Made by a program: the position numbers and the translations under genes. The notes beneath the pieces were generated by a model, which saw only the letters and a program-made list of their open reading frames with translations, had not been told where the DNA came from and made no database searches. DNA of 21,105 nt, from assembly GCA_003427395.1 (NCBI GenBank), contig BFEA01000442.1:970162-991266 (forward strand), given 5' to 3'. Positions within the stretch are counted from its first letter, which is position 1. Every line of letters begins with the position of its first letter. The DNA is from Chara braunii (Eukaryota > Streptophyta > Charophyceae > Charales > Characeae). Positions 1 to 10,126 of this stretch are shown here, one piece after another.

Positions 1-1348
1 GGATGTGGTGGAGGGAGGGGAGGGGATCTGTTTTATGTTGGGGCCGAGGGATTTTCCTCAATGGAGGCAGCATGAAACAGGGTACAGTGGGTACGGATTG
101 GTTTGAGCTGTGACCAATGGAAGCGTATCCTTTTCACGATCTAATAAACTCGATGCGTCAAAAAAATATCTGATAGTTTCAATACAGTTCAATACTTCAA
201 AACCAGCCACCTGCTGCTCTACAATCGTGGCAGCACCTGGTCTTCTTCTTTATTTGGGATATAGGAATTCAGGGATCGTCGAACCTAGACTGATAACTGC
301 TGAAGTTGCTTTGTTCTGTGCTCCTGGATTGCCGATGCCAGAACAACGCTGGCCGGAGCTGGGGCATAGCCCTGTAACCTGCAATTGGTAGGGGTGGGAG
401 GCCTTGTAGAGAGAGCTGGGGTTTGCTGAGGGAGGAAAGCAAGCCAATGGTGAACCAGGAGGGGCTACCTTGACAACCTATGGGGTGGGGTTAGTCTGGG
501 TAGTGAGGAGAGATCAGCTATGGCAGTGGGGGGATAGGTTTGTCTTGTTCTAGAGTTGCAATATCCTGGTAAGGGAGGGCTTGGTGTTGTTCAGGATTAG
601 GAGTCCAGTATGGCTGACTCAGCAGGTGTAGCTACATTTTTTTGTCATCACTGGCATCATTAGTGTCATCAGCATTAGAATTTTCTATTCTCAGGTTTTT
701 CTCAGCCAAAGCCGGATAATGGCCCCGGTGTTACAAACTGATGTATGTTCATATGGGATGCTGGGCCCGGTTCCCAGCACGTGCCGCTCCCCACGAATAG
801 ACTGGAGCTTCTTTCTGTCAAAAAAAAAAAACAAAAAAAAAACGGTGCAAATGAAATTGAAAATTGAAAATTCATTTTCCCTCACTGGTTAGGAATTCCG
901 AGTTGAGGCTCCGCCAAGACATTGTTCGCAACTCCAAGCTACATAAATATGTGCAGAGGACTCGTGCTCTTTTCCCCAGTGTATGTGCCATTCACAACTT
1001 GCACACCCGGATGATGCAGGCATCCAGCTGTCGATGTTGAGATCACTGGTTCGATTCTGTGAAGGATCATGGATGGATGGATTCAAGGCAAATATCGATC
1101 AGTACAGGGTGCAGTTACAGGACAGCGTGAGGCATTGTACTCGGACATCCATGGCTTCGTCTACAGAGTGTCATGTGGATAACGTGTGGTCCGAGCCTGT
1201 TACCATATATGGTGTGTTTGATGATTAGTTTTCAAGAGTTACCAGTGGAATCACCTATCAAGATTGCCAATGAAAAAAAGAGTTTGATAGGGGGGGGAGG
1301 ACATGTATGCATGCCAAACAAGGTGGCATGGGACCATGTAATTAACTT

Positions 1349-1389
1349 GGGAAGGGGGGGGAATCGGTGGAGGGGGGGGAGGGAGGGGG
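1349..1389 (+). other. G-rich tract with quadruplex potential
   Basis: The plus strand holds at least four runs of three or more guanines within 41 bases: GGG, G8, G8, GGG and G5, separated by short A-containing loops. A further G8 run lies at 1290-1297. This fits the standard pattern for an intramolecular G-quadruplex. No gene is close enough to suggest a regulatory role. Confidence 0.55.
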
Positions 1390-1442
1390 TGCATGGAGAG
1401 GAATCAGGAGGGAGAGGGTGCAAGCAAAGTGCATGAAGAACA

Positions 1443-1706
1443 ATGTGGAGGAGGGGGAAACCAACCAATACCACATGTCACACTAGGGGTGGCCTTCGGA
1501 TTTTGCGTCCACCCCAGAAGCTGCCAAAACCAAACTGTTCTCTTGGGCCTGCTGTGGACCACTCAGACCCTCGGGAGATGGTCCGGGCGATTGGAGAGCC
1601 TGAAATTGTATTGCCTAGGCCGGTGTTGGACCCGCATGGGGGGCATATTAGGCCCAGGATGTTTGGGTATGTGGTAGGGGGACAGGTCACCAAGTCGGCA
1701 ACGTAG
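1443..1706 (+). other. Uncharacterised open frame, possible decayed coding segment
   Basis: An 87-codon plus-strand frame whose middle part (about 1500-1690) reads as ordinary protein sequence, for example SDPREMVRAIGEPEIVLPRP, and ends at a TAG near 1704. The opposite strand is also open over 1478-1693, so openness alone is weak evidence. I do not recognise a family and see no clear splice sites. It could be an old transposon fragment or a chance frame in GC-rich sequence. It is listed because its composition differs from the AT-rich flank beginning near 1880. Confidence 0.2.
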
Positions 1707-2294
1707 AAGAATTGAGTAAAAACAATATCGAAAACTTCCAGTGTGCCTTTCTGCTCCTTGTGCCTTCCATGCGTCCTCTCCGCAGTTGTTTTTTTAATGT
1801 ACTCTTGCTGTTATCTGAGCTGCCCAGGCAGACCGCAGCTGCTCAGGTACACTCCCAAGCAGGCTCAAGGTAGGGTCCTAGGCAAGCCAAGTGCAAAATA
1901 TTTTTAAAATGAAAAAAAAAGAAAATTCAAAGAAATCTAGGCAAAAAGTTCAAAAAATGAATTTTGTGTAAGATTGCATTGCAAACAACTTTTGGTCGCG
2001 TCACCTTGACATTTCTTACTAATTTTGAAATAAAAATGGTTTAGAAAACAGAAGTCAATGTATACCCCTTTGAACCCCTTTAAAACCTCTTTATAGTGCC
2101 TTTAGCACCCCCCCAAATGATAGAAGGTTAACAATATCTATATTTTTCATCATACATATGTTGTATGTGTGTTTTACCCACACCTTTTTTCATTGTCTAG
2201 GTTTTCCTAATTGTTACTTACGATTTTCACGACTCGTTTAAAAAGTTGCAAGTTTCTCATCATGCATGTTGTTCTCGTCATGGATGTTGTTTAA

Positions 2295-3450
2295 AACTCA
2301 GATGGTGAGCTTCTGGTTGCTTTAAGGCTTTTGTACCTTTCACGACAACATCGTTCAGATTTTCACAATGAGCGAATAGGTGCCAAGAGATTTTTTAGGG
2401 CTTTCAGAGCCTTCACCTTTTCAAGATCGTTCATAATTTTCAACCTGGGTAGACAGGTGTTAAGGGGGAGTGCTTTTAGGGCTTTCATAGCCTTTATCAC
2501 TTCAGCATTGTTCGGGATCTTCAGCGAGACGGGGGTGTTTTCAAAATTTTCAGAGCCTTCACCACTTAAGGATCATTCGGGGATTTTCAGCTCAAGTTAA
2601 CAGGTGCCAAGTGGGGGTGATTTCAAAGCTTCCGTACCCTTCACCACTTCATGATTGTTCGAGATTTTGAGATTCACAAAATAGGTGTCAAAGAGGGGGG
2701 GGGGGGGGGGGTCAGGGCTTTCTTTTGGGATCGTTTAGGATTTTCAGCTTGAGCAGACAGGTGTCAAGAGGGGTTTCTTTCAGGGCTTTCAGAGTCTTCA
2801 CCACTAGGATAGTTCGATTTATTCAGCAGAGTGATGAGGTGTCAAAAGGGGCTGCGTTCAGGGTTTTCAAAGTCTTTTCCACTTCAGTATTGTTCAGGTT
2901 TTTCACCTTCCGTAAACAAGTGTTTATGGGGGTTGCTTTCATGGACTTCAAATCCTTCACCACTTCAGGATTGTTCGAGATTCAGGATGTGTAAACAGGT
3001 GCGAAGGGGGGTTGTTTTCATGACTTTTAGATCCTTCACCACTTCAAGGTCGTTCAGGGTTTTCAGGATGTGTAAACAGGTGTCGAGGGGAGTTGCTTTA
3101 AAGGTTTTCAGAGTCTTCATCACTTCAGCATCGTTCGGGATTTTCGAACGGGTGTCTAAGGGGGGTTCTTTCGGATCACTTCAGGATCATTCAGAATTTT
3201 CAGGACAAGTAAACAAAGTGTCGAAGATGGTTGTTTTCATGGTTTTCATAAACTTCCCCACCTCAAGATCGTTCGGGATTTTCAGGATAACCAAGTGTCA
3301 AAGGAGGTTGCTTTTAAGGTTTTGAGAACCTCTATCACTTCAGGATTGTTCGAGATTTTCGGGATGAGTAAACAGGTGTTGAAAGGGGTTGCTTTCAGTG
3401 TTTTCAAAGCCTTCACCACTTCATGGATCGTTCAAGATGAGTAAACCGTT
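2295..3450 (+). repeat. Degenerate minisatellite, ~80-bp unit, ~15 copies
   Basis: A unit of about 77-81 bp is repeated head to tail. Its core reads roughly CTTTCAGAGCCTTCACCACT, then TTCAGGATCGTTCGGGATTT, then TCAG, a variable GTAAACAGGTGTCAAGGGGG and TTG. The AGGTG landmark falls at about 2378, 2455, 2533, 2602, 2683, 2759, 2837, 2918, 2997, 3078, 3150, 3216, 3293 and 3374. Spacing is mostly 76-81 bp, with shortened units of 66-72 bp. Units are diverged from each other, so the array is old. The consensus lacks stops in one plus frame, which produces long chance frames at 2331-2600, 2725-2994 and 2831-3325. I see no start context or splicing to suggest a gene. Confidence 0.9.
2695..2711 (+). 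repeat. G17 homopolymer inside the minisatellite
   Basis: Seventeen consecutive guanines replace the usual G4-G6 run of the repeat unit at this point. It looks like local expansion of the unit's own G tract, or an assembly length artefact. Confidence 0.85.
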
Positions 3451-3596
3451 ATCGAGCAAACAGCGTCCCGACGAGAACGCCTGATGACGCACACGATGAG
3501 CTCTTGGAATGAGGTCGATCACCACGACTCAATGAGACCCACAATGATGATGATCACAACGACTCTGACAAATATCATGCCAGCAAATATGAGAAT

Positions 3597-4958
3597 GAAT
3601 CTTCCCCTAAATGTGGGAAGATTCAGCGTTGTTGTAGTCGCCTACTGCTACACTACCTCTGAGAACGAACTTCTTACTAGAACGCGGATGAATGCATGCT
3701 ATCAGAATCGTCTTGCCGTTGTGTTGTACCAACTGCTTGGCATCAACAATTTTTTTGTTTGAACATGGGAAGATACGTTAACGTTGCACCTGCCACTGTA
3801 CCCAAGTTCGGCGAGCGATTTGCCCGACAATATCACTGTGCGGTTGTTCTCTCGTCGTTGGGCCCATCACCATTGAGATGCTCGTGAGCATCAAGAAGAA
3901 GATAATGGTATTGTGATGAAGACGACTAGTTGGGTGTAATGAAGATGGTGGGTGATTCTACCACCACGACTACAACCAGGGGCACCACCATGCGCGCAAG
4001 ATGAGAATAAATTTTTCACTACAACATGAAAAGATACATCAGTGGTCACTGCGACTTCAAGCACCATAATAAGGAACACTTCGACGATGAGCACCACAAG
4101 ACCGTGTGCACCACCGGAATCATGTGCCACATTTGTCCTCTTCCTTTTTGCCTTATTCTCCCGTATTAACTCCTGTGTCCCTGATCTAGCCTTTGTCCTC
4201 CCTTTCGCCCTCGTCTACTTCATTGTTGACGTCCCCTTCCATGTGAGATAGCGCAGTCCCTGACCGCTATGCCTCTCATTAGCAGACGGTTCGACAACAG
4301 TATGTACAAAACATATGTCAAAAATTTATCCTGTTGTCGGACCCTCTGCCTTAAATAGCACGAGTCATCCCCTCGATCATAAACGCACATGCCCGCTATC
4401 GAGCATTAGGTGCATTGTAGAAACAGCTATATTCTAACATAAGAACCAACATAATCTCCTCCGTATTATTCCAATTTTAATGGATGTCCCGAATGACTAA
4501 CATGTTGGCACGACTCTGAGGCATCTCCACGGAACTGGTCGGCCCCTAGGTAATTCAGAATTACATTATTCTGTTTATCAGATATATCTGGATTTGAGTT
4601 TGGATCTGTATTTCAACAGTTCGTCAATGTATCAACTAAGGTAGGCCCGTTGGTTCCATCACAAGTCCCGAAACCGCTACCAGGCCCAGCCTAAAACGAG
4701 ACTAAACTAAATAATAAAATAATAAAGAATAATAGAAGGAAAACGATAAGGGAGATAAGGGAGGAAGGGAGACTCTTGGCACCTCTTTGGTTCCGCCAAT
4801 GGGGTCCGGCTCGGGAACAACGACAAAACCAAGAGGGATAGTATTGTGGGACCCTCAACCCCTCAGTCACTTCCAAACACGCTCCATCATTCCCTCGTCG
4901 TCGCTCACTGACCTTGATTGACATACTTGCAGCTTGAAAGTTAAGTGTCGTAACCAAT
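3597..4958. repeat. Tandem duplication, copy A (1362 bp)
   Basis: This segment matches 4959-6317 along its whole length, directly abutting it. It begins GAATCTTCCCCTAAATGT and ends GTAACCAAT. Landmarks recur at an offset of about 1360 bp: TGGATGTCCCGAATGACTAA, the (AAT)n stretch at about 4710-4733, and CTTTGGTTCCGCCAATGGGG. Sampled stretches differ at roughly one base in ten. Sequence flanking the pair is not shared, so there are exactly two copies. It is not an LTR pair in the usual sense because no internal region separates the copies and the ends lack TG/CA. I recognise no gene inside. Confidence 0.9.
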
Positions 4959-6317
4959 GAATTTTCCCCTAAATGTAGAAAGATTCATCGTTGTTGGAGT
5001 CGCCTACTGCTACAATACCTCTAGGAACAAACTTTTTACTAGAACTCGGATGGATGCACGCTATCGGAATCGTCTTGCCGTTGTATTGCACCAACTGCTT
5101 GGCATCAACAATTTTTTCGCTTGAACATGGGAAGATACATCAATGTTGCACCTACCACTATACCCAAGTTCGGTGAACAATTCGCCCGACAGCATCACCG
5201 TGTGGCTGCTCTCTCGTCGTCAAACCCATCACCGTTGAGATGGTCGTGAGCGGCAAGAAGAAGATAACGGTCCTGTGATGAAGACGACCAGTTGAGTGTA
5301 ATGAAGATGGTGGTGATTCTACCACTACGACTACGACCAGGGGCACCACCATGCGCGGAAGATGAGAATAAACTTTCCACTACAACACGAAAAGATACAT
5401 CAATGGTCACCGCGACTTCAGGCACCGTAATAAGGAACACTTCGATGATGAGCACCACGAGACCGTGTGCACCACCGGAATCGTGCGCCACATTTGTCCT
5501 CTTTCTTCTTGCCTTCTTCTCCCGCGTTAATTCCTATATCCCTGGTCTCGCCGTTGTCCTCCCTTTCGCCCTAGTCAACTTCATTGTTGACGCCCCCTTT
5601 CCATGGGAGATAGCGCAGTCCCAGACCGCTTTGCCTCTCATTAGCAGACAATTCAACAACAGTACGAACAAAACACATGTCAAAAATCCCTCCCGTTGTC
5701 GGACCCTCTGTCATAAATAGCACAAGTCATCCCCTCGATCGCAAACGCAGCTGCCCGCTATCGAGTTTTAGGTGCATTGTAGAAACAACCGTATTCTAAC
5801 GTAGAAACCAACCTAATCTCCTTCGTATTATTTCAATTTTAACGGATGTCCCGAATAACTAACATGTGGGCACGACTCTGAGGCATCTCCACGGTACTGG
5901 CCGACCCTTAGGTAATTCATAATTACTTTATGATTGTCACCAAATATATCAGGATTTAAACTTGGATCTGTATTTCAATACTTCGTGAGTGTATCAACTG
6001 AGTTAGGCCGGTTGGTTCCATCAGTGGTTCTGGAACCGGTACCGGGCCCAATCCAAAACGGAACTAAACTAAATAATAAAATAATAAATAATAATAAAAG
6101 AAAAAAAATAAGGGAGATAAGGGAGAAAGGGAGATTGGCACCCTTTCATCCTGCCAATCGGGTCCGGGCTCGGGATTGATGACAAAACCAAAGGGGGTAG
6201 TCCTATGGGACACTCAACCCCTCGGTCTCTTCCAATCGCGCTCCATCGTTCCCTCGCCATCACTCACTAACCTTGATTCCCGTACATGCAGCTAGAAAGT
6301 TAAGTGTTTTAACCAAT
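4959..6317. repeat. Tandem duplication, copy B (1359 bp)
   Basis: Second copy of the 1.36-kb unit, beginning GAATTTTCCCCTAAATGT and ending TTAACCAAT. Its longest frame (5292-5720, 142 codons) matches a 69-codon frame in copy A at 4042-4251. Differences between the two frames are about 13 replacement to 9 silent by my count, so purifying selection is not evident. The (AAT)n stretch reappears at about 6073-6098. Function is unknown. A decayed transposon fragment or satellite-like unit is the simplest reading. Confidence 0.9.
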
Positions 6318-6426
6318 AGGGTTAGGCCTAAATCTGAACTTTATAGGTGCAACATTCTATATAACCGTTTATGTGTCGTGTTTGGGCCTACTAAACTTTG
6401 TCAAGGCCACACCTTGCCCATCGGCC

Positions 6427-6610
6427 GAACCATGACCATCGAACTCCCACACTCATCACGTAGAGGGTCCGGTTCCCTTATAGACATCGTGCACACCACC
6501 TACCACGCCTATAACCATCAGTCCAACCCGCGACCGTCGAGCTCCCACACTCATCGCATACAAGGCCCCGTTCGCTTATAGACGCTGCGCACACCACCTA
6601 TCACGCCTGC
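6427..6610. repeat. 98-bp tandem duplication
   Basis: Two adjacent copies, offset 98 bp, each containing a CCATCGAACTCCCACACTCA-like start, a CTTATAGAC core and CACACCACCTACCACGCCTA. The first copy starts near 6429 and the second near 6527. They differ at several bases. The block lies just after the 1.36-kb duplication but shares no sequence with it. Confidence 0.8.
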
Positions 6611-7151
6611 GTTGCGCCACAGCCAATTCAGCCCCTACAAGCGGCAAACTTTTCAAGTTGTCTCTTTACTAGCTCAGCCAACGAAAACTTTGACTTCTTC
6701 CTGCGTCAAACTTCGCTTATGCACGCCTCGTCGAGGTCGTAGGAGGCTTCCACCGACAAACAAGGGACATACCAACCAAGATACCTTACGAACTGTATCT
6801 CCTCAAGGACCCAAGTGCCACCTCAAAAAAAGTCAACGAAAATTACCGCGAATCACTACATCGATAGTCAATTTTGATGTCGACCACGATAATATCGGCC
6901 TCTGTGCGCGCACATAGTATGTGCGACCATATTAATCAAAATTTGATCTTTCTCTAGCCCGCGTCATTATGCGAGATTAGTAACCCTGCCGCCTGATTGC
7001 AAAACCGTCAGAGGTAAAGGAAAACAACGCACATCCCAAAGTGCTCTCTCATACACTCTCTGACCTAACCATACGCGCGCTCGTCGTTCCAACTTCCGAG
7101 AGTCGGCTCCGGGCTGCATAGAAAATAAGTGTGTTATTGTCTCAATTATCA
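6611..7151. other. Unassigned stretch downstream of retroelement remnant
   Basis: No recognisable family on either strand. If the Ty3-type element continued past 7150 on the minus strand, its protease and reverse transcriptase should lie here or further left. I could not see their motifs, so the pol part is deleted or decayed beyond recognition by eye. Confidence 0.4.
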
Positions 7152-7775
7152 CTAACAGATATTGTTCATGCAATTTGTGGAAACAGAGACAAATAGTCTT
7201 GTAAGGGTATTTATGTCGACGCTGCAACGGTTCGTCAAAAGATAGACCTGAATAAATAAGTCAGTCGCGAGCAGTGATTTCTTCATCGTCTGACAGTTTT
7301 GCGTTGATTTTTTCATCGTCTGACAGTTTTGCGTTGATTTCTCTACGTTTGACGGTTTTGCGTTGATTTCCTCAACGTCTAACGGTTTTGCGATCATGGT
7401 TAGGTCAGAGAGTTCCAGTTTTAAGAATGTCTTTGTTTCTCTTGAACAAATCAGTCTTAAGGTGTTTACCACGCGTATACCTATGCTACAACGAACTAAA
7501 AAAACACTCTCGATTGGTCCACCTTTGCGATTGCATATAAAAGTTTTCGTACTGTAGACTAATAGCTCAGCAAGGATACGTCTACCTAAGGGTAGGGACA
7601 AACCCCTTGGTAGGGATAAGTTGCACCTCACAGAACCTTGTCTTGTCTCAAAGAGTTGTGAGAGGTATAGTTGGCGCACATAGCAGAAGTGGTTACGTGA
7701 GACAACAGTGAGGGTTCCTCGTTCGTCGAAGACGCGCTCGACACCGGAGATCCAACCAAAGTTCGGTGGAAGCAT
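7152..7775 (-). other. 207-codon open frame, possible retroelement linker
   Basis: The longest open frame in the retroelement remnant, downstream of gag on the same strand. It begins MLPPNFGWISGVERVFDERG. I recognise no domain. Its C-terminal half includes the 30-bp repeat in two different frames, so the present frame crosses a one-base deletion and is not the ancestral product along its whole length. It may be the region between gag and pol, or unrelated sequence. Confidence 0.3.
7276..7394 (-). repeat. 30-bp tandem repeat encoding a 10-residue motif
   Basis: Four near-identical units with the landmark GACAGTTTT or GACGGTTTT at 7292, 7322, 7351 and 7381. Spacings are 30, 29 and 30 bp. Read on the minus strand, the first two units give IAKPLDVEE and INAKPSNVE. 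The 29-bp unit shifts the frame by one base. In the shifted frame the next two units read INAKLSDDEK and INAKLSDDEE. This shows that the repeat arose in coding sequence and that one base was lost later. Confidence 0.85.
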
Positions 7776-7915
7776 CCTCTATACAAGTTGGTAGTTTGTC
7801 ATGACTCCTTTGAGGAGTTTAATGAAGTTATTTACTGAGTTTCAGCTTAGTCCCTTAGCATTGGCAGACTTTTGAAAGTCATTAATGTTTTTCTTCTTCA
7901 CTAACAATGTTTTAC

Positions 7916-9238
7916 CTATAGGTTGAAGAGGAATATAATGTATCAGCATCCTGTTATTGGTCATCAACAAGAGAGGTGTCATTTGCGTAAACCTCCTTGT
8001 CAACCTCCAACAGGTCAAGCACAGAGAGATGGTTATTGTCTCCAAACCGTTTGTCACTTGTAGGTTTTTTGCCACCTATTGTGTAAATAAGGTATTGTGA
8101 CTCGAGACTGACTACATCTCGTATAAGGGAAACTACTTTTTTATAGTTAACGAGTCTTTTGCCTAGGCGATGTGTGTAGCAATACGAACCGCACCTTTCA
8201 CCATATTCAAATATGACTGTACACTCATTTCTAATATAGGAGTAACAAACAATTTGCTAACATAGGACTGAAGGTTATGCATGGAGCTCGACCATCTGTT
8301 GCGCTTGAGATTGTCAAGCTTGTTCCTCACTCTTGTGGTTGCATGTGGATTTTTATATTGTTTAATTAAAATTATATTGAGTGTGGCAACCAGCGTTGCT
8401 TTAAACCATTGGGTCATGTTGATCCTTTCATAACCCTCTTGTACAACTTGGACTTCTAGGAAGCCCCATACGAGGAGTTCCACATTGGTCCTCATGATGA
8501 AGGATTGAGTCATTATTTGTGTTCCCAACACCTCGAAGTAGGATTGCATAAAGTTGATCTAGGACTCGATGTCATCATTGCAGTCATACTTGGAAGGTAT
8601 CATGATCGTCTTCCTGTCCACATAGGGACTGCTGTAACTAAGCTCAACAATTGCTATGTTCGTATTTGGGGTTGCAACAGTTGTAGAATTGTGTGCGCTT
8701 GTCACTTATGGGCCTGTTACGGCAGTGACAACACAGCATGCACCTAGTGCTTGTCCCGATAGGTTCTTAACCATACTGAAAGACGAAGGAAAAAAAAAAC
8801 GATACGGTAAGAGGATAGCAATAGCTTTGGGACCAAAGGGCAGAGGTAGAGGTGTAGGCACTTGGTCTGTGGCAGTTCTACAACTCCTCACGACAAGTCA
8901 CGATATTTGTCGGTCATCTTGGTCAAGTTTTCCCAAAGTTCTGCATTTTTGCACTTTGGCGAACCGATCGGTATGATCTTCAAAATTCCGCAGTTGAATC
9001 ATAGTGATGAAAATGGACTATGTCCGTTCCCCGTAGTGTTTTTTGCTTGGAGAATAAACAATTTCCAAGACGGACAATCGCTTCATGAGTTTGGTCTTCT
9101 TCCGTTCCTCGTCCGCTTGTTATTCCCGTTGCAAGACTCCTTCATAGAGGGTCTGCAAATGTGGTTTTTTCGCTTTTTCAGTTGCATTCAGTAACTTGAA
9201 GGCTTGCCACTGAACTGTAGTCAATTGTGGTTGCGCCA
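7916..9238 (-). pseudogene. Retrotransposon gag-like pseudogene
   Basis: The minus strand starts MAQPQLTTVQWQAFKLLNAT at 9238. It meets an in-frame TAA about 45 codons later and resumes as QADEERKKTKLMKRL. The central part is best preserved. An IPSKYDCNDDIES stretch runs into a TAG where a tryptophan would fit, then the 128-codon open piece at 8163-8549. That piece includes QWFKATLVATLN, RVRNKLDNLKRNRWSSSMHN and LQSYVSKLF, the pattern of the Retrotrans_gag family. After a frameshift near 8165 a further coherent piece follows, including LGKRLVNYKKVVSLIRDVVS and KRFGDNNHLSVLDLLEVDKE, to about 7916. In the living family, gag builds the cytoplasmic particle that packages element RNA. This copy cannot make a full protein. 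Confidence 0.7.
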
Positions 9239-9428
9239 TGTTAGGACCATCGGCGTCAGCAGACTAAAAAGGGCGAAGCTTAGAAAAATTTGCATATATG
9301 TTTTCAAAGCTTCAGTCTGGTTAGAGAGGCGTCAGTCGACAAAAGAATCAATAAGACTCTTAAGAGGGGCACCACTCTCACTCCCTTTTGGATAAGCGCT
9401 CTTTTTTCTAGTCTGCAATCACTTGATA

Positions 9429-9478
9429 CGGTCTCTCTCCCTCTCTCTTCTCTCCCTCTCTTCTCTCCCTCTTTTCCC
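9429..9478 (+). repeat. Pyrimidine microsatellite (TCTC/CCTCT)
   Basis: An imperfect C/T-only tract made of TCTCTCCC and CTCTTCTC blocks. Pyrimidine runs also occur at 15710-15790 and 16547-16604, so this is a general feature of the region. Confidence 0.8.
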
Positions 9479-9960
9479 TTCGTTTTTTAGTCTCTATGGG
9501 CATCGAAAAATAAACTCAGTGAAAAAATGCATTGAAAAGTACAAACAAATAGAAGGTAGAACTCCTAGTCAGGGCAGGAATATATTTGGATCTAATCAAA
9601 AATCAAAATTAAAAATTAAAAAACTCAGATGAGAGTTGTGATCTAGCGTCTCATCCTTGTCAGATCAAGTGCAAGATGCCCTCGAGCCGAATCTGATCAG
9701 TTTCGTGAACATACAACAACAAAGCAGACATTGAGTAACGACATGAAGCAAAGGAGAATTGAGTGGTGTACAAGGTGTGAGTCAAACGGCGGACTTTCTG
9801 GTAAAGTCTGCAAAACATCTCAATCAAGATCCGTTGGGCAGTGAGTGCTCTAACCAAAAGAATAAACTATGAGTCCCATCAAGACAGAGAACGAAACTGA
9901 CATCAACAGTAAGAGGCCCTTCTTATTTGGACCAGGTCCCACAAGGTACCTATTAGTCCC
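9479..9960. other. Unassigned stretch, possible retroelement leader
   Basis: No gene seen. It lies directly upstream (minus strand) of the gag-like pseudogene, so it would be the untranslated leader of that element. The weak primer-site-like match at 9844-9858 is the only supporting signal. An AT-rich block lies at 9590-9625. Confidence 0.3.
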
Positions 9961-10126
9961 ACGTAGGCAGTGATCAGGTCCCAACCAGAAGGAGTCCCAG
10001 ATGTGCCTACTTTCTACCTCTACCGTACTGAAAAACAAAATTCACGTAGGCAGTGACCAGGTTCCAACCAAAAGGAGTCCCACACGGGCCTACTTTCTAC
10101 CTCTACCGTACTGAAAAACGAAATTC
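9961..10126. repeat. 83-bp tandem duplication
   Basis: Two adjacent copies start ACGTAGGCAGTGATCAGGTC and ACGTAGGCAGTGACCAGGTT, and both end near ACCGTACTGAAAAAC plus a short tail. The offset is exactly 83 bp, with fewer than ten differences by eye. If an LTR of the minus-strand retroelement lies here, the duplication would be inside it. Confidence 0.85.

Larger units (their letters stand above)
1..2290. other. Gene-poor region, nothing assigned
   Basis: No reading frame here carries a protein family that I recognise. All open frames are under 100 codons and overlap on both strands. Visible content is a G-rich stretch near 1290-1390, an A-rich run near 821-842, and AT-rich sequence from about 1880 to 2290. 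A perfect pol III B-box-like string GGTTCGATTCT occurs near 1049, but I could not fold a tRNA around it. Two overlapping frames at 1443-1706 are listed separately. The stretch is most likely decayed intergenic or repeat DNA. Confidence 0.5.
7152..9240 (-). mobile_element. Decayed Ty3-type LTR-retrotransposon, gag region
   Basis: Read on the minus strand, a gag-like protein can be followed in pieces from a start codon at 9238 down to about 7916, then a linker with a 10-residue repeat. Stops and frameshifts break it throughout. Retroelement gag features are a W..A.L...L....Y block followed by a conserved hydrophobic helix region. No intact LTR was located. On the minus strand at 9844-9858, TTGGTTAGAGCACTC resembles the common plant initiator-tRNA primer site TGGTATCAGAGC with a gap. 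It lies about 600 bp upstream of the gag start, which is only suggestive. The element class rests on gag alone, so Ty3 rather than another LTR group is an inference. Confidence 0.65.

Noticed and set aside
1035-1075. B-box-like GGTTCGATTCT suggesting a tRNA or tRNA-derived SINE
   Set aside because: The T-arm pairs poorly in the standard register, no A box or acceptor stem was found, and there is no A-rich tail nearby.
2831-3325. 164-codon plus-strand open frame
   Set aside because: It is a by-product of the ~80-bp minisatellite. It has no start context or known domain, and unit-length changes break the frame.
2295-3450. Possible CRISPR array
   Set aside because: The whole unit is repeated and diverged, with no unique spacers or constant short repeats, and the context is eukaryotic.
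5292-5720. 142-codon frame in copy B, matched by a shorter frame in copy A, as a conserved gene
   Set aside because: Replacement changes outnumber silent ones between the copies, the frame ends at different points, and no domain was recognised.
3597-6317. Interpretation of the 1.36-kb repeats as a pair of LTRs
   Set aside because: The copies abut directly with no internal region, lack TG/CA ends and show no primer-binding or polypurine site between them.
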